From Anaerolineales bacterium (GTDB lineage: Bacteria > Chloroflexota > Anaerolineae > Anaerolineales > DRMV01): 64,000 bases of DNA. Position 1 is the stretch's first letter; each line of letters begins with the position of its first letter. Position numbers and translations under genes: made by a program. This document shows positions 33,650 through 43,025 of the stretch, piece after piece. The notes beneath the pieces were generated by a model. The model was not told the origin of the DNA, did not search any database, and worked only from the letters and a program-made list of their open reading frames with translations. The stretch covers positions 25,205-89,204 of the forward strand of contig JALVVL010000007.1 in the NCBI GenBank assembly GCA_027023425.1, read 5' to 3'.

Positions 33650-34485
33650 TGGGTATCAAAAAGTTCAAACCGGTAACCCCCGGCCGCCGCGGCATGTTGG
33701 GCTACACCTTTGAGGAAATCACCAAGACTGAGCCCGAGCGCTCGTTGGTGGAGCCTTTGAAAAAACACGCCGGGCGCAACGCTTATGGCCGCGTCACTGT
33801 CCGCCATCAAGGCGGCGGCAACAAGCGCTACTACCGCATCATTGACTTCAAGCGCAACAAGCGCGGCATCCCCGCCAAGGTGGCGGCGATTGAATACGAC
33901 CCGAACCGCACTGCCCGCATTGCCCTGCTTCACTACGCCGACGGCGAAAAGCGCTACATCATTGCCCCCGTTGGCTTGAAGGTGGGCGATACGGTGATGG
34001 CGGGCCCCGATGCCGAAATTCGCCCGGGCAATGCGCTGCCGATTGCCAATATCCCGACCGGCACCATGATTCACAACATTGAACTTTACCCCGGCCGCGG
34101 TGGGCAATTGGTGCGCTCTGCCGGCTCTTCGGCGCAGTTGCTGGCAAAAGAAGGCGATTATGCCCACATCCGCTTGCCCTCGGGCGAGGTGCGCTTGGTT
34201 CGCCAAGAATGCTACGCCACCATCGGCCAAGTGGGCAATGTGGAGCACAGCAACATCAAAATCGGGAAAGCCGGGCGCAAGCGCCACATGGGCATTCGCC
34301 CGACCGTGCGCGGCTCGGCGATGAGCCCGCGCGACCACCCCCACGGCGGTGGTGAGGGCCGTCAACCCATCGGTTTGCCCGGCCCCAAATCGCCTTGGGG
34401 CAAGCCTACCCTAGGCGCTAAAACCCGCCGCAACAAGAAGACCGACAAGTACATTGTGCGTCGCCGCAGCAAGAAGCGCCGCTAA
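33649..34485 (+). CDS. rplB: Ribosomal protein L2
   Basis: This 278-residue protein is L2, needed for subunit joining and peptidyl-transferase activity. It has [18 protein letters not shown] at the start, [20 protein letters not shown], and the conserved His-bearing loop [18 protein letters not shown] near the end, followed by the basic tail [20 protein letters not shown] chose the ATG at 33649 over an overlapping GTG three bases earlier, since the family starts with a short M-G/A-I/V-K sequence. Length is normal. Confidence 0.97.
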   Translation: MGIKKFKPVTPGRRGMLGYTFEEITKTEPERSLVEPLKKHAGRNAYGRVTVRHQGGGNKRYYRIIDFKRNKRGIPAKVAAIEYDPNRTARIALLHYADGEKRYIIAPVGLKVGDTVMAGPDAEIRPGNALPIANIPTGTMIHNIELYPGRGGQLVRSAGSSAQLLAKEGDYAHIRLPSGEVRLVRQECYATIGQVGNVEHSNIKIGKAGRKRHMGIRPTVRGSAMSPRDHPHGGGEGRQPIGLPGPKSPWGKPTLGAKTRRNKKTDKYIVRRRSKKRR

Positions 34486-34515
34486 AGCATGTAGTTTGGT
34501 TGGAGGTAGAAAAAT

Positions 34516-34791
34516 ATGGGACGCTCCCTGAAAAAAGGGCCTTACGTAAACCCTAAACTGCTTCGCAAGATTGAGGAAATGAACGCCCGCGGTGAAAAGA
34601 AAGTCATCCGCACGTGGAGCCGCGCGAGCACCATCTTCCCTCAAATGGTAGGCCACACCATAGCGGTGCACAACGGCCGACGCCACGTGCCGATTTACAT
34701 CACCGAAAACATGGTCGGGCACAAACTGGGCGAATTTGCCCCCACACGGACTTTCCGCGGGCACATCGTTGAAAAGAAGAAGAGGAGATAG
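34516..34791 (+). CDS. rpsS: Ribosomal protein S19
   Basis: This 91-residue protein is S19, at the top of the small-subunit head, next to S13. It has the family core [60 protein letters not shown] and [20 protein letters not shown] upstream is the ribosome site. It follows rplB by 30 bp and precedes rplV by 5 bp, the standard order. Confidence 0.97.
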   Translation: MGRSLKKGPYVNPKLLRKIEEMNARGEKKVIRTWSRASTIFPQMVGHTIAVHNGRRHVPIYITENMVGHKLGEFAPTRTFRGHIVEKKKRR

Positions 34792-34796
34792 TCGTC

Positions 34797-35147
34797 ATGC
34801 CGACAGATGTCCGCGCGAAAGCGCGCTACGTTCCCATTTCGCCGTTCAAAGTGCGCCGAGTGATTAACTTGGTGCGCGGCAAGGGAGCGGATGAGGCGCT
34901 GGATATTCTCCAATTCCTGCCCCATTCCGCCGCCCGGCCGGTTTATAAACTCATTGCTTCGGCAATCGCCAATGCCGAAGAAAATTTCGGCCTGAACCGT
35001 GAAGACCTTTACATCTACCGCATTTTTGCCGATGAAGGCCCCACCCGCAAATGGCGTCGTTTCGGCGCGCGGGGGCGCTTTAAGCCCATTCTGAGGCGCT
35101 CCTCTCATATCACGGTTATCCTGCGCGAGCGCGAAGAAGAGTTATAA
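34797..35147 (+). CDS. rplV: Ribosomal protein L22
   Basis: This 116-residue protein is L22, whose beta-hairpin lines the exit tunnel with L4 and can sense nascent chains and macrolides. Visible are [37 protein letters not shown] and the hairpin-bearing C-terminal half with [19 protein letters not shown] and [10 protein letters not shown]. The hairpin shows no obvious macrolide-resistance deletion. AGGAG in AGAGGAGATAG precedes the ATG. Confidence 0.97.
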   Translation: MPTDVRAKARYVPISPFKVRRVINLVRGKGADEALDILQFLPHSAARPVYKLIASAIANAEENFGLNREDLYIYRIFADEGPTRKWRRFGARGRFKPILRRSSHITVILREREEEL

Positions 35148-35161
35148 GGATAGGAGTCGTT

Positions 35162-35842
35162 ATGGGTCGCAAAGTACATCCTATTGGCTTTCGTTTGAAG
35201 ATCAACAAGACATGGGAAGGCCGTTGGTACGCCGAGGGCAAAGACTACACCGAAAGGCTTCACCAAGACCTTGCCTTGAGAAAACTGGTGCGCAACCATG
35301 CTCCCCGCGCCGGCATTTCTCGCATTGAAATAGAACGCTTCCCGGCCAAGGTCAAAGTTACCATTCACACCGCGAAACCGGGCATTCTCATCGGGCGCAA
35401 AGGCGCCAACATCAAACAACTGCGCACCGCCCTTGAGAAAATGGTCGGCTCAAAAGTGGATGTTGACTTGGTGGAAATCAAAAACCCCGACCTGGATGCG
35501 TACCTGGTAGCGCACAACATCGCCGAGCAGTTAGAGCGCCGCGTGGGTTACCGCCGCGCCATGCAGCGGGCTATTCAGCAGGCTATGCGGCAGGGAGCAA
35601 AGGGCATCAAAATTCAGGTCTCGGGGCGCTTGGGAGGCGCCGAAATGGCGCGCACCGTTTGGCTGCGCGATGGCCGTGTCCCCCTGCAAACGCTCCGCGC
35701 CGACATTGACTATGCCAAGGCCGAAGCCCTGACCACTTACGGCCGCATCGGCGTGAAAGTGTGGATCTACAAAGGCGAAATTTTGCCCGAGGTTGAAGAA
35801 AAAACGCCCGTAGCGACCGAAGGCGTGTATGTGAGCGAGTAA
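35162..35842 (+). CDS. rpsC: Ribosomal protein S3
   Basis: This 226-residue protein is S3, part of the mRNA entry channel and its helicase activity. It starts [20 protein letters not shown], has the type II KH-domain loop [17 protein letters not shown] near residue 78, and the C-terminal domain with [19 protein letters not shown] and [16 protein letters not shown] short acidic-Val tail ends it. It follows rplV by 14 bp and precedes rplP by 33 bp. Confidence 0.98.
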   Translation: MGRKVHPIGFRLKINKTWEGRWYAEGKDYTERLHQDLALRKLVRNHAPRAGISRIEIERFPAKVKVTIHTAKPGILIGRKGANIKQLRTALEKMVGSKVDVDLVEIKNPDLDAYLVAHNIAEQLERRVGYRRAMQRAIQQAMRQGAKGIKIQVSGRLGGAEMARTVWLRDGRVPLQTLRADIDYAKAEALTTYGRIGVKVWIYKGEILPEVEEKTPVATEGVYVSE

Positions 35843-35875
35843 CGGCATATTCAAAGCCGTGAGAGGAGAAAAACC

Positions 35876-36298
35876 ATGTTGATGCCTAAACGCGTCAAAT
35901 ACCGCAAGCAAATGCGCGGCCGCATGAAAGGCAAAGCCCTGCGCGGCGCCGAAGTTCATTTCGGCGATTACGGCTTGCAGGCCTTGGAGCCGGGGTGGAT
36001 TTCGGCCCGGCAGATTGAGGCCGCCCGTAGGGCAATGGTGCGTCATGTGCGCCGCCGCGGCAAAATTTGGATTCGCATCTTCCCGGATAAGCCGGTGACC
36101 AAAAAACCGGCCGAAACCCGTATGGGCTCCGGTAAGGGCAATGTGGAAATGTGGGTGGCGGTGGTCAAACCCGGCCGCATCATGTTTGAAATCGGCGGCG
36201 TGTCGCACGAACTTGCAAAAGAAGCCCTGCGTTTGGCTTCCTACAAACTCTCGGTGAAGACCAAAATCGTCGCCCGAGAAGGATTGGAGGAAGAATGA
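35876..36298 (+). CDS. rplP: Ribosomal protein L16
   Basis: This 140-residue protein is L16, which contacts the A-site tRNA elbow. It has [60 protein letters not shown] and the C-terminal [21 protein letters not shown]. It is full length. GAGAGGAG before the ATG is the ribosome site. Its stop overlaps the rpmC start by 4 bp. Confidence 0.97.
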   Translation: MLMPKRVKYRKQMRGRMKGKALRGAEVHFGDYGLQALEPGWISARQIEAARRAMVRHVRRRGKIWIRIFPDKPVTKKPAETRMGSGKGNVEMWVAVVKPGRIMFEIGGVSHELAKEALRLASYKLSVKTKIVAREGLEEE

Positions 36299-36501
36299 AA
36301 GCCGCAGAGATAAGAAAACTGAGCACAGAAGAAATAGAGGCGCGGTTAGACGAGGCGCGGCATGAATTGATGAACCTGCGCTTCCAAAAGGTCACCGGTG
36401 AATTGGTAGACACCAATGCGGTGCGCCGCACCCGCCGCCTGATAGCCCGTTATCTCACCATTTTGCGGGAACGGGAACTGGAGGAGGAAGGCAATGAATA
36501 A
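36295..36501 (+). CDS. rpmC: Ribosomal protein L29
   Basis: This 68-residue protein is L29, a two-helix protein near the exit tunnel beside L23. The family patterns [40 protein letters not shown] and [18 protein letters not shown] are all visible. It overlaps rplP by 4 bp and rpsQ by 8 bp, showing tight translational coupling. No irregularity is visible. Confidence 0.96.
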   Translation: MKAAEIRKLSTEEIEARLDEARHELMNLRFQKVTGELVDTNAVRRTRRLIARYLTILRERELEEEGNE

Positions 36502-36781
36502 TCGTCGTCGTCTTACCGGAATTGTGGTTTCTACCAAAATGGACAAGACGGTGGTGGTGCGGGTGAGTAGCACGTTCCGGCATCCACTTTACAAGAAGGT
36601 CGTGCACAGCCACAAAAAATACAAGGCGCACGACGAACTCGGTGCTCAAATTGGCGACCATGTGCGCATCGTGGAAAGTCGCCCCATTTCTAAAACCAAG
36701 CACTGGGTGGTGGAAGCGATTGTGCGCCGCGCCCGCCGCGACGAAGCCGAAGCATTGGCTGAGCAGGAGGCGGAAGCATGA
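36494..36781 (+). CDS. rpsQ: Ribosomal protein S17
   Basis: This 95-residue protein is S17, a primary 16S-binding OB-fold protein. It has [40 protein letters not shown] and [20 protein letters not shown]. The C-terminus is extended by an acidic helix ([18 protein letters not shown]) of about a dozen residues relative to E. coli S17. A GGAGGAAGGCA site inside rpmC serves it. It overlaps rplN by 4 bp. Confidence 0.97.
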   Translation: MNNRRRLTGIVVSTKMDKTVVVRVSSTFRHPLYKKVVHSHKKYKAHDELGAQIGDHVRIVESRPISKTKHWVVEAIVRRARRDEAEALAEQEAEA

Positions 36782-37149
36782 TTCAGCAAGAATCTCGTCT
36801 AAAAGTTGCCGATAACACCGGCGCGCGCGAGGTGCTGGTTATCCGCGTTATGGGCGGCTCAAAGCGGCGCTATGCCCGCGTGGGCGATGTGGTCATCGCC
36901 ACTGTGAAGTCGGCCACCCCTAACGGCTCGGTGAAAAAGAGCGAAATTGTGAAGGCCGTGGTGGTGCGCACTGCCAAAGAATGGCGTCGCCCCGATGGCT
37001 CACACATCCGCTTTGACGACAATGCCGCCGTGATTTTGGATAACGACGGCGTAAACCCGAAGGGCACCCGCATTTTTGGGCCGGTGGCGCGCGAACTGCG
37101 CGAAAGGGGCTTTATGAAGATCGTGTCCCTTGCTCCGGAAGTGTTGTGA
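36778..37149 (+). CDS. rplN: Ribosomal protein L14
   Basis: This 123-residue protein is L14, at the subunit interface and the binding site of the silencing factor RsfS. It starts [20 protein letters not shown] and contains [40 protein letters not shown] and [20 protein letters not shown]. Every usual block is present at normal length. GGAGG in GCAGGAGGCGGA serves its ATG. Confidence 0.98.
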   Translation: MIQQESRLKVADNTGAREVLVIRVMGGSKRRYARVGDVVIATVKSATPNGSVKKSEIVKAVVVRTAKEWRRPDGSHIRFDDNAAVILDNDGVNPKGTRIFGPVARELRERGFMKIVSLAPEVL

Positions 37150-37161
37150 GGAGTGTGTGCC

Positions 37162-37485
37162 GTGAAAGTGAAAATTCGCAAAGGAGACACCGTTGAAGTG
37201 ATCGCCGGCCGCGACAAAGGCAAACGGGGCGAGGTGATACGGGTTTTGCCGCGCGAGCGCCGGGTTGTGGTGCAAGGCGTCAACATCCGCAAAAAGCACC
37301 AACAACAGGTGGAGGCGCAAGGGCGCACCATCACCCCGGGCATCATTGAATTTGAAGCGCCGATTGATATTTCCAATGTGATGCTGGTGTGCCCCAAGTG
37401 CGGCGAGCCGACCCGCGTTGCCATCCGCCGCGAAGGCGGCGTCGTGGAACGCATTTGCAAGCGTTGTGGCGCTGTGATAGGTTAG
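37162..37485 (+). CDS. rplX: Ribosomal protein L24
   Basis: This 107-residue protein is L24, an assembly initiator with a KOW motif ([20 protein letters not shown]). The C-terminus has a Cys4 zinc-ribbon-like pair, [10 protein letters not shown] and ICKRCG, common in bacterial L24 but absent in E. coli. I chose the GTG at 37162 since GAGGAG lies nine bases upstream; the earlier in-frame GTG at 37153 would touch that site. Spacing to rplN is 12 bp. Confidence 0.95.
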   Translation: MKVKIRKGDTVEVIAGRDKGKRGEVIRVLPRERRVVVQGVNIRKKHQQQVEAQGRTITPGIIEFEAPIDISNVMLVCPKCGEPTRVAIRREGGVVERICKRCGAVIG

Positions 37486-37504
37486 GCCGGTTAGGAGAGC
37501 AACC

Positions 37505-38056
37505 ATGACCAAGATGAGACTTGAAGAGAAGTACAAAAACGAAGTGGTGCCGGCCTTGGTAAAAATGTTCGGCTACAAGAACATTATGCAGGTGCCGCGC
37601 ATCACCAAAATTGTGGTCAATATCGGCTTGGGCGAGGCGTTAGACAACCCCAAGGCGATAGACCACGCGGTGGAAGATATTATGACCATCACCGGTCAGC
37701 GCCCCATTGTTACCAAAGCCCGCAAAAGCGTTGCGGCTTTCAAACTGCGCGAAGGTCGCCCCATAGGCGTCAAAGTTACCCTGCGCGGCGCCAAAATGTG
37801 GGCGTTCCTTGACCGGTTGATGAACGTTGCCCTGCCCCGGGTGCGCGACTTCCGCGGCGTTTCGCCCAATGCCTTTGACGGCCGCGGCAACTACACCTTG
37901 GGGCTGCGCGAGCAACTCATCTTCCCTGAAATTGACTACGACAAAATTGACAAAGCCCGCGGCATGGAGGTTACCATTGTAACCACCGCCAAAACCGATG
38001 AAGAAGGTCGGCAACTGTTGGCTTTGCTCGGTATGCCGTTCAAGAAGGAAGGATAG
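37505..38056 (+). CDS. rplE: Ribosomal protein L5
   Basis: This 183-residue protein is L5, which binds 5S rRNA and contacts P-site tRNA. It has [60 protein letters not shown] and [20 protein letters not shown], then [20 protein letters not shown]. Length fits the family. GGAGAG precedes the ATG. It is followed by rpsN after 4 bp. Confidence 0.98.
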   Translation: MTKMRLEEKYKNEVVPALVKMFGYKNIMQVPRITKIVVNIGLGEALDNPKAIDHAVEDIMTITGQRPIVTKARKSVAAFKLREGRPIGVKVTLRGAKMWAFLDRLMNVALPRVRDFRGVSPNAFDGRGNYTLGLREQLIFPEIDYDKIDKARGMEVTIVTTAKTDEEGRQLLALLGMPFKKEG

Positions 38057-38060
38057 CGAA

Positions 38061-38243
38061 ATGGCCAAAAAGAGCATGATTTACCGCGAAAAACGGCGAA
38101 AGTACCCAACCCGTGTGCGCAACCGCTGCCGCATTTGCGGGCGGCCGCGTGGCTACATGCGCAAATTCGGGGTATGCCGCATTTGTTTCCGCGAATTGGC
38201 CTTAGAGGGTAAAATCCCCGGCGTCACCAAGGCATCTTGGTAG
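38061..38243 (+). CDS. rpsN: Ribosomal protein S14, zinc type
   Basis: This 60-residue protein is the short, zinc-binding S14 (type Z). The four Cys ligands lie in [20 protein letters not shown] and ICFRE, arranged as CxxC and CxxC 15 residues apart. The end [11 protein letters not shown] is typical. The ATG at 38061 follows AAGGAAGGATAGCGAA. The reading frame is open further upstream through the rplE 3' end, but that part lacks the S14 sequence. The zinc-less long form seen under zinc starvation is not here. Confidence 0.97.
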   Translation: MAKKSMIYREKRRKYPTRVRNRCRICGRPRGYMRKFGVCRICFRELALEGKIPGVTKASW

Positions 38244-38262
38244 TCGGGCGGAGGTGGTAACG

Positions 38263-38679
38263 ATGACAATGACCGATCCCATTGCGGATATGCTGACGCG
38301 CATTCGCAACGCACAAATGGCGGGGCATCCGCGTGTGGAAATGCCCAGTTCTAAGATGAAGGTAGCCATTGCCAAAATCCTCAAAGAGGAAGGCTACATT
38401 GACGGCTACCACGTGACTCAAGACAAAGACCGCCCCAGCCACAAAACCTTGACCATTCGCCTGAAGTACGTGGGCGAACGCCGCCACCGCCGTCCGGTTA
38501 TTGAAGGGCTGGAGCGCGTGAGCAAGCCCGGGCGCCGCGTTTACGCAGGCAAGAAAGACCTGCCTTGGGTGCGCTCCGGCTTGGGCATTGCAATTGTGAG
38601 CACCCCTAAAGGCGTGATGACCAGCGAACGGGCACGCAAGTTGGGCGTTGGCGGCGAGGTTATCTGCAAAATCTGGTAA
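38263..38679 (+). CDS. rpsH: Ribosomal protein S8
   Basis: This 138-residue protein is S8, a central-domain organiser that in E. coli also represses the spc operon. It has [60 protein letters not shown] and [21 protein letters not shown] chose the ATG at 38263, eight bases after GGAGG; an ATG at 38269 is also possible. It follows rpsN by 19 bp. Confidence 0.96.
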   Translation: MTMTDPIADMLTRIRNAQMAGHPRVEMPSSKMKVAIAKILKEEGYIDGYHVTQDKDRPSHKTLTIRLKYVGERRHRRPVIEGLERVSKPGRRVYAGKKDLPWVRSGLGIAIVSTPKGVMTSERARKLGVGGEVICKIW

Positions 38680-38698
38680 AGCGAAATTTCGGAACGAC

Positions 38699-38722
38699 CT
38701 GAAGCGCCAACGGCGACTTCAG
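38699..38722 (+). promoter_or_regulatory. Stem-loop in rpsH-rplF spacer
   Basis: CTGAAGCGCC and GGCG(A)CTTCAG pair around AA(C) with a one-base bulge, in the only sizeable gap (63 bp) within the spc part. It lies just before the AAAGGAGG site for rplF. Role unknown. Confidence 0.4.
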
Positions 38723-38742
38723 TGGCCGAAAGGAGGTAGAAC

Positions 38743-39297
38743 GTGTCTCGTATTGGACGATTGCCCGTCCCTGTGCCCGAAGGGGTGCAGGTGAAGGTGG
38801 AGGGCACGCATGTGCAGGTGAAAGGGCCGAAGGGTGAACTTTCGCACGTTTTCCCTGCGGCGATGAAAATCACCTACAAGCCCGATGAAAAAGTGGTTGT
38901 GGTTGAGCGCCCCTCGGATGAGCGCCAGCACCGCGCTTGGCACGGTATGACCCGCGCCCTCATCAATAACATGGTGATCGGTGTGAGCAAGGGCTTTGAA
39001 AAAGTGCTTGAGGTGCATGGCGTGGGCTACCGCGCCGAACTCAAGGGCAAAAATTTGGTGCTGAACGTGGGCTTTTCTCACCCCGTGACCATTACCCCGC
39101 CCGAGGGGATTGAATTTGACGTTGACACCAAAAGCCGCCCTATGCGCATAATCGTGCGCGGCTACGATAAACAAAAGGTCGGACAAGTGGCGGCGGACAT
39201 CCGCAAGGTGCGCCCGCCCGAGCCCTACAAGGGCAAGGGCATCCGCTATGCTGGTGAACAGGTGCGCCGCAAAGCCGGTAAGTCCGGCAAAGTGTAG
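38743..39297 (+). CDS. rplF: Ribosomal protein L6
   Basis: This 184-residue protein is L6, with two alike RNA-binding folds near the factor-binding site. It has SRIGRLPVPVPEGVQVKVEG, GVGYRAELKGKNLVLNVGFS and the C-terminal VRPPEPYKGKGIRYAGEQVR. The start is GTG, directly after AAAGGAGGTAGAAC. Length is ordinary. It is separated from rpsH by a hairpin-bearing gap and from rplR by 16 bp. Confidence 0.98.
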   Translation: MSRIGRLPVPVPEGVQVKVEGTHVQVKGPKGELSHVFPAAMKITYKPDEKVVVVERPSDERQHRAWHGMTRALINNMVIGVSKGFEKVLEVHGVGYRAELKGKNLVLNVGFSHPVTITPPEGIEFDVDTKSRPMRIIVRGYDKQKVGQVAADIRKVRPPEPYKGKGIRYAGEQVRRKAGKSGKV

Positions 39298-39313
39298 TGA
39301 GCGAGGATGAAAA

Positions 39314-39679
39314 ATGGCTAAAAAGACGCGACGAGAGGCACGCATTAGGCGGCACATTCGTGTTCGCCGAAAGATACACGGGACACCAGAGCGCCCGCGG
39401 TTGAGTGTGTTTCGCAGTCTGATGCACATCCACGCGCAGATAATTGACGATGAGGCCGGACGCACGCTGGTTGCGGCGTCCACCATTGACAAGGAACTGC
39501 GGGCGAAGATGAAAGGTTTAACCAAAACCGAGCAGGCGCGTCTGGTCGGCGAGGCGATTGCCGCCCGTGCGCGCGAAAAAGGCATCACCAAAGTAGTGTT
39601 TGACCGCGGCGGCTACAAATACATCGGGCGGGTGAAAGCCTTAGCCGATGGAGCCCGCGCCGGCGGCTTGGAATTCTAA
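39314..39679 (+). CDS. rplR: Ribosomal protein L18
   Basis: This 121-residue protein is L18, which binds 5S rRNA with L5. It has [55 protein letters not shown] and the closing [26 protein letters not shown], which is the strongly conserved C-terminus. AGCGAGGATG precedes the ATG. Spacing to rpsE is 15 bp. Confidence 0.97.
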   Translation: MAKKTRREARIRRHIRVRRKIHGTPERPRLSVFRSLMHIHAQIIDDEAGRTLVAASTIDKELRAKMKGLTKTEQARLVGEAIAARAREKGITKVVFDRGGYKYIGRVKALADGARAGGLEF

Positions 39680-39694
39680 GGCGAGGAGAACCCT

Positions 39695-40237
39695 ATGGCT
39701 GAATACGAACCTGCTGGGCAAGCAGAAATGGAAGAACTGGAAGAGCGCACGGTGGAAATTGCCCGCGTGGCTAAAGTGGTCAAGGGCGGTCGCCGCTTTA
39801 CCTTCCGCGCCACCGTTGTGGTGGGCGACCGCCGCGGGCGAGTAGGCATTGGCATTGGCAAAGCCGGTGCTGTGCCCGACGCCGTGCGGAAGGCTTCGGA
39901 GCGCGCCCGCCGCAACCTCAAGAAGGTCAACCTTTACGACACCACCATCCCGCACGAAGTGATCGGTGAGGTTGGCGGAGCGCGGGTGCTCCTCAAACCG
40001 GCGTCTGCCGGTACCGGCGTGATTGCCGGTGGTGGCGTGCGCGCCGTGCTTGAAGCCGCGGGCGTGCGCGATATCCTCACCAAATCGCTCGGCAGCAACA
40101 ACCTGCTCAACGTGGTGAAGGCCACCATGCAGGCGCTGGAAAAACTGCGCTCGGTGGAAGAAATTGCCGCCGTGCGCGGTAAAAAGCCCGAAGAGGTCTT
40201 GCCTTTCTGGGACCGGAGGAAGAAGCGCCATGAGTGA
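39695..40237 (+). CDS. rpsE: Ribosomal protein S5
   Basis: This 180-residue protein is S5, at the mRNA entry and accuracy centre. The N-terminal double-stranded-RNA-binding fold has [20 protein letters not shown] and [20 protein letters not shown]. The C-terminal fold has [20 protein letters not shown] and [20 protein letters not shown]. The first 20 residues are acidic and extend beyond the E. coli protein. It overlaps rpmD by 8 bp. Confidence 0.98.
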   Translation: MAEYEPAGQAEMEELEERTVEIARVAKVVKGGRRFTFRATVVVGDRRGRVGIGIGKAGAVPDAVRKASERARRNLKKVNLYDTTIPHEVIGEVGGARVLLKPASAGTGVIAGGGVRAVLEAAGVRDILTKSLGSNNLLNVVKATMQALEKLRSVEEIAAVRGKKPEEVLPFWDRRKKRHE

Positions 40238-40418
40238 GAAAACCCTGCGCATTACATTGGTGAAAAGCCCCATAGGCTACTCCAAACGCCAAAAGGCCAC
40301 CTTGCGCGCCTTGGGCTTGCGCCGTATGCAACAGACCGTGGTGCATAAAGACACCCCCGTTATTCGGGGCATGGTGGCTAAGGTGGTTCACCTGGTACGA
40401 GTGGAGGAGGAGGCGTGA
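40230..40418 (+). CDS. rpmD: Ribosomal protein L30
   Basis: This 62-residue protein is L30. It has the [20 protein letters not shown] core, [20 protein letters not shown] and [14 protein letters not shown] chose the ATG at 40230, just after GGAGGAAGAAGCGCC, because the preceding in-frame codons belong to the rpsE 3' end read in another frame. The stop shares a base with the rplO ATG. L30 is absent from some bacteria, so its presence here is worth recording. Confidence 0.95.
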   Translation: MSEKTLRITLVKSPIGYSKRQKATLRALGLRRMQQTVVHKDTPVIRGMVAKVVHLVRVEEEA

Positions 40419-40867
40419 TGAAACTGAACGATTTGCGCCCCAACAAGGGAGCGACGAAAAAGCGCAAGCGCGTAGGTCGTGGCATTGCCGCTGGGCAGGG
40501 CAAGACTGCCGGGCGCGGCACCAAAGGCCAAGGCGCTCGCAGCGGCGGCGGCACCCGCCTTTACCATCAGGGCGGCAACTTGCCCTTCTTCCGCCGTTTG
40601 CCCTTCAAGCGCGGTTTTACCCCTATCAACCGCATAGAATACTACGAAGTCAACCTTGAACGCCTTGCCGATTTCCCCGCCGAAAGCGTGATCACCCCCG
40701 AAACTTTGCTTGAAAAGGGCATTGTGAAAGACTTGCAAAAGCCCATCGTGATTTTGGGGTGCGGTGAAATTTCGGTGCCTTTGCGGGTGAAAGCCCACCG
40801 CATTTCAAAAGGCGCCCGCGCCAAAATTGAAGCGGCCGGTGGCTCGGTGGAAGTTTTGCCGTTTTAG
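40418..40867 (+). CDS. rplO: Ribosomal protein L15
   Basis: This 149-residue protein is L15, a late-assembly large-subunit protein with a basic, glycine-rich extended N-terminus: KLNDLRPNKGATKKRKRVGR, GKTAGRGTKGQGARSGGG and LPFFRRLPFKRGF. The globular C-terminus ends KIEAAGGSVEVLPF. I chose the ATG at 40418, right after GGAGGAGGAGGCGTG; a GTG start three bases earlier also fits. It precedes secY by 28 bp, the conserved spc order. Confidence 0.97.
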   Translation: MKLNDLRPNKGATKKRKRVGRGIAAGQGKTAGRGTKGQGARSGGGTRLYHQGGNLPFFRRLPFKRGFTPINRIEYYEVNLERLADFPAESVITPETLLEKGIVKDLQKPIVILGCGEISVPLRVKAHRISKGARAKIEAAGGSVEVLPF

Positions 40868-40895
40868 CCCCCATTTGCGCTAAAAGGAGCCTCGC

Positions 40896-42245
40896 ATGAA
40901 AAGTTCGGCTTGGCGTTATCTGTGGACAGCCCCCGACCTGCGCCGCAAACTGCTGATCACTTTGGGCATCTTGATAATCTACCGCCTCGCGGCGCACGTG
41001 CCGGTGCCGGGAGTAAGGTACGATGTTTTGCGTAGCATCTTGAACGCCGGCGGCGCTCAGGGCGCTTTTCTGGGCTTGTTGGATATGCTTTCGGGAGGCA
41101 CGGTTTCGCGCTTCTCGGTGCTGGCGATGGGCGTTTACCCCTACATCACGGCACAAATCATCCTTCAAATCCTTGTGCCCATCATTCCATCTTGGAAAGC
41201 CCGGATGGAAGACGACCCACGAGAAGGGCAAAGGTGGATGGAGCGCTGGACGTACATCCTTTCCATCCCAATGGCGGCCCTGCAGGCAATAGGCCAAATC
41301 AGCCTGTTTTCGGCTTTCGCGGGCGGCCGGCCGGTTTTGCGTCACTACGGTTGGAGCGGGGCGGACCTGCTGCCCACTTTGACCGTGGTCTTGGCAATGA
41401 CGGCGGGCACCATGTTTGCCATTTGGCTGGGTGAATTGATCTCGGAATACGGCCTGCGCAATCAAGGCCTTTCGTTGATCATCTTTGCCGGTATCGTGGC
41501 GCGGCTGCCAGCGAACTTTGGCCGCCTGTTGGCAGATGAAGCCCACCGCTGGGCTTACCTCAGCATTGCTATTGTGGTAACGGTTGCCACAATTTTCTTG
41601 ATTGTGTACGTCCAACAAGGGCGGCGCAACGTGCCGGTGATGTATCCGGGGCGGCGGATGGGCACGCGAATGACCATGCCGGTGAAGGGTACTTTCCCGT
41701 TGATGGTGAACCTGGCAGGCATGATTCCGCTCATTTTTGCCCAGTCGCTGTTGGCATTGCCCGGGGTAGTGGCCGGTTTCTTTATGAACTCGCCTAAACC
41801 TTGGTTGCACTCTTTTGCTACCAGCATTTACCATGCCTTTGCCCCAACAAGCGGCTGGTATTGGCTCGCTTATTTCATAATGGTGGTGCTGTTCACGTTC
41901 TTCTACACCGATGTTCTGTTCATGCAACAGGACTACGGCAAGCAGTTGCAGCGCTCGGGCGCTAAAATTCCGGGCGTGCCTCCGGGAGAGAAAACCCAGC
42001 GCTATCTGATGAGCGTATTGCGCAGGATAACCCTTCCGGGTGCACTTTTCTTGGGCTTTGTGGCCGTTTTGCCCTATTTGCTGACCTTGTTGGTGCCCGG
42101 ATTGGCAACGGCAGGGCGCTCGGGTCTGTTGCTGGTATCTTCGGCAGGCTTGCTCATCGTGGTCGGTGTTGTGCGCGACATCTTCTTCTTCATTGACGCC
42201 GAACTGCGCCTGCACGGCTACACCGACACCCTGTTGGTGCGCTAA
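40896..42245 (+). CDS. secY: Preprotein translocase subunit SecY
   Basis: This 449-residue protein is SecY, the pore of the Sec translocon in the inner membrane, with about ten hydrophobic segments. It has DLRRKLLITLGILIIYRLAA, the plug-region PVPGVRYDVLRSIL, ERWTYILSIPMAALQAIG, the cytoplasmic loop with QQGRRNVPVMYPGRRMG and MTMPVKGTFPLMVNLAGMIP, and the C-terminal GLLLVSSAGLLIVVGVVRDI. AAAGGAGCC precedes the ATG. The usual adk-map pair follows after a hairpin. Confidence 0.97.
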   Translation: MKSSAWRYLWTAPDLRRKLLITLGILIIYRLAAHVPVPGVRYDVLRSILNAGGAQGAFLGLLDMLSGGTVSRFSVLAMGVYPYITAQIILQILVPIIPSWKARMEDDPREGQRWMERWTYILSIPMAALQAIGQISLFSAFAGGRPVLRHYGWSGADLLPTLTVVLAMTAGTMFAIWLGELISEYGLRNQGLSLIIFAGIVARLPANFGRLLADEAHRWAYLSIAIVVTVATIFLIVYVQQGRRNVPVMYPGRRMGTRMTMPVKGTFPLMVNLAGMIPLIFAQSLLALPGVVAGFFMNSPKPWLHSFATSIYHAFAPTSGWYWLAYFIMVVLFTFFYTDVLFMQQDYGKQLQRSGAKIPGVPPGEKTQRYLMSVLRRITLPGALFLGFVAVLPYLLTLLVPGLATAGRSGLLLVSSAGLLIVVGVVRDIFFFIDAELRLHGYTDTLLVR

Positions 42246-42250
42246 ATTTT

Positions 42251-42278
42251 CACGGGAGGGACGATTCCCCCTCCCGTG
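42251..42278 (+). promoter_or_regulatory. Stem-loop in secY-adk spacer
   Basis: CACGGGAGGG (42251-42260) pairs perfectly with CCCTCCCGTG (42269-42278) around ACGATTCC, six bases after the secY stop. No T-run follows, so it may be a processing or stability element between secY and adk. No other feature is visible in the rest of the 114-bp spacer. Confidence 0.55.
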
Positions 42279-42359
42279 GAACAAGCGTGTTGGAGGTCTG
42301 CGAGAGGGCTGTTGTCCCTTTTGCAAACCGTTCCGCCCGAATTTATCGGGAGGCGAAAA

Positions 42360-43025
42360 ATGGCATCGTTCATCATACTCTTGGGCGCCCCGGGCGCCGG
42401 GAAGGGAACGCAGGCCGAGATTCTCGCCAAGCGCACAGGTTTGCCCCACATTTCCTCGGGCGATATTTTTCGGGAGAACCTGAAAAAGCAGACCGAACTG
42501 GGCAAACTGGCGCAGAAATACATGAGCAAGGGCGAACTTGTGCCGGATGATGTCACCATTGCCATGATCAAAGAGCGCCTGAGCCGCCCCGATTGCGCCA
42601 AGGGCGCAATTTTGGACGGCTTTCCGCGCACGCCTGCTCAGGCTAAAGCGCTTGACGAAATGCTTGAAGAACTCGGCGGTAAGGTGGTGGCCGTTCCTTT
42701 CATCAAAGTGCCCGAAGAGGAACTGGTAGAGCGCCTTTCCGGCAGGTTGGTCTGCAAGGCCAACGGGCACATTTTCCACAAAAAGTACAATCCGCCTAAA
42801 GTGCCCGGCATTTGCGATTACGATGGCTCGGAACTTTACCAGCGCGAAGACGATAAACCAGAAGTGGTGCGAAATCGCATCCGCGTTTATCTTGAGCAAA
42901 CTGCACCGCTGATAGATTTTTACCGCGCGCGCGGCCTGCTGGTAGAGATAGACGGCAACCAGCCGATAGAAAAGGTCACCGAAGACCTGTGGAATGCTCT
43001 GCCAGATGAGGTGAAAGCGCAGTGA
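42360..43025 (+). CDS. adk: Adenylate kinase
   Basis: This 221-residue enzyme interconverts ATP, AMP and ADP. The P-loop is GAPGAGKGTQ near residue 9, followed by PHISSGDIFRENLK, DGFPRTPAQA and the long LID. The LID has VCKANGHIFH and GICDYDG, giving a C...N, C...D arrangement where Zn-type enzymes have C-x2-C and C-x2-D, so one zinc ligand is replaced by Asn. I chose the ATG at 42360 after GGGAGG; the upstream frame is spacer sequence. The stop overlaps the map start by 4 bp. Confidence 0.96.
   Translation: MASFIILLGAPGAGKGTQAEILAKRTGLPHISSGDIFRENLKKQTELGKLAQKYMSKGELVPDDVTIAMIKERLSRPDCAKGAILDGFPRTPAQAKALDEMLEELGGKVVAVPFIKVPEEELVERLSGRLVCKANGHIFHKKYNPPKVPGICDYDGSELYQREDDKPEVVRNRIRVYLEQTAPLIDFYRARGLLVEIDGNQPIEKVTEDLWNALPDEVKAQ

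Noticed and set aside
40692..42899. A 735-codon open frame antisense to rplO, secY and adk
   Set aside because: It spans three certain genes on the other strand, has no ribosome site and reads as His/Gln/Arg-rich composition typical of antisense shadow.
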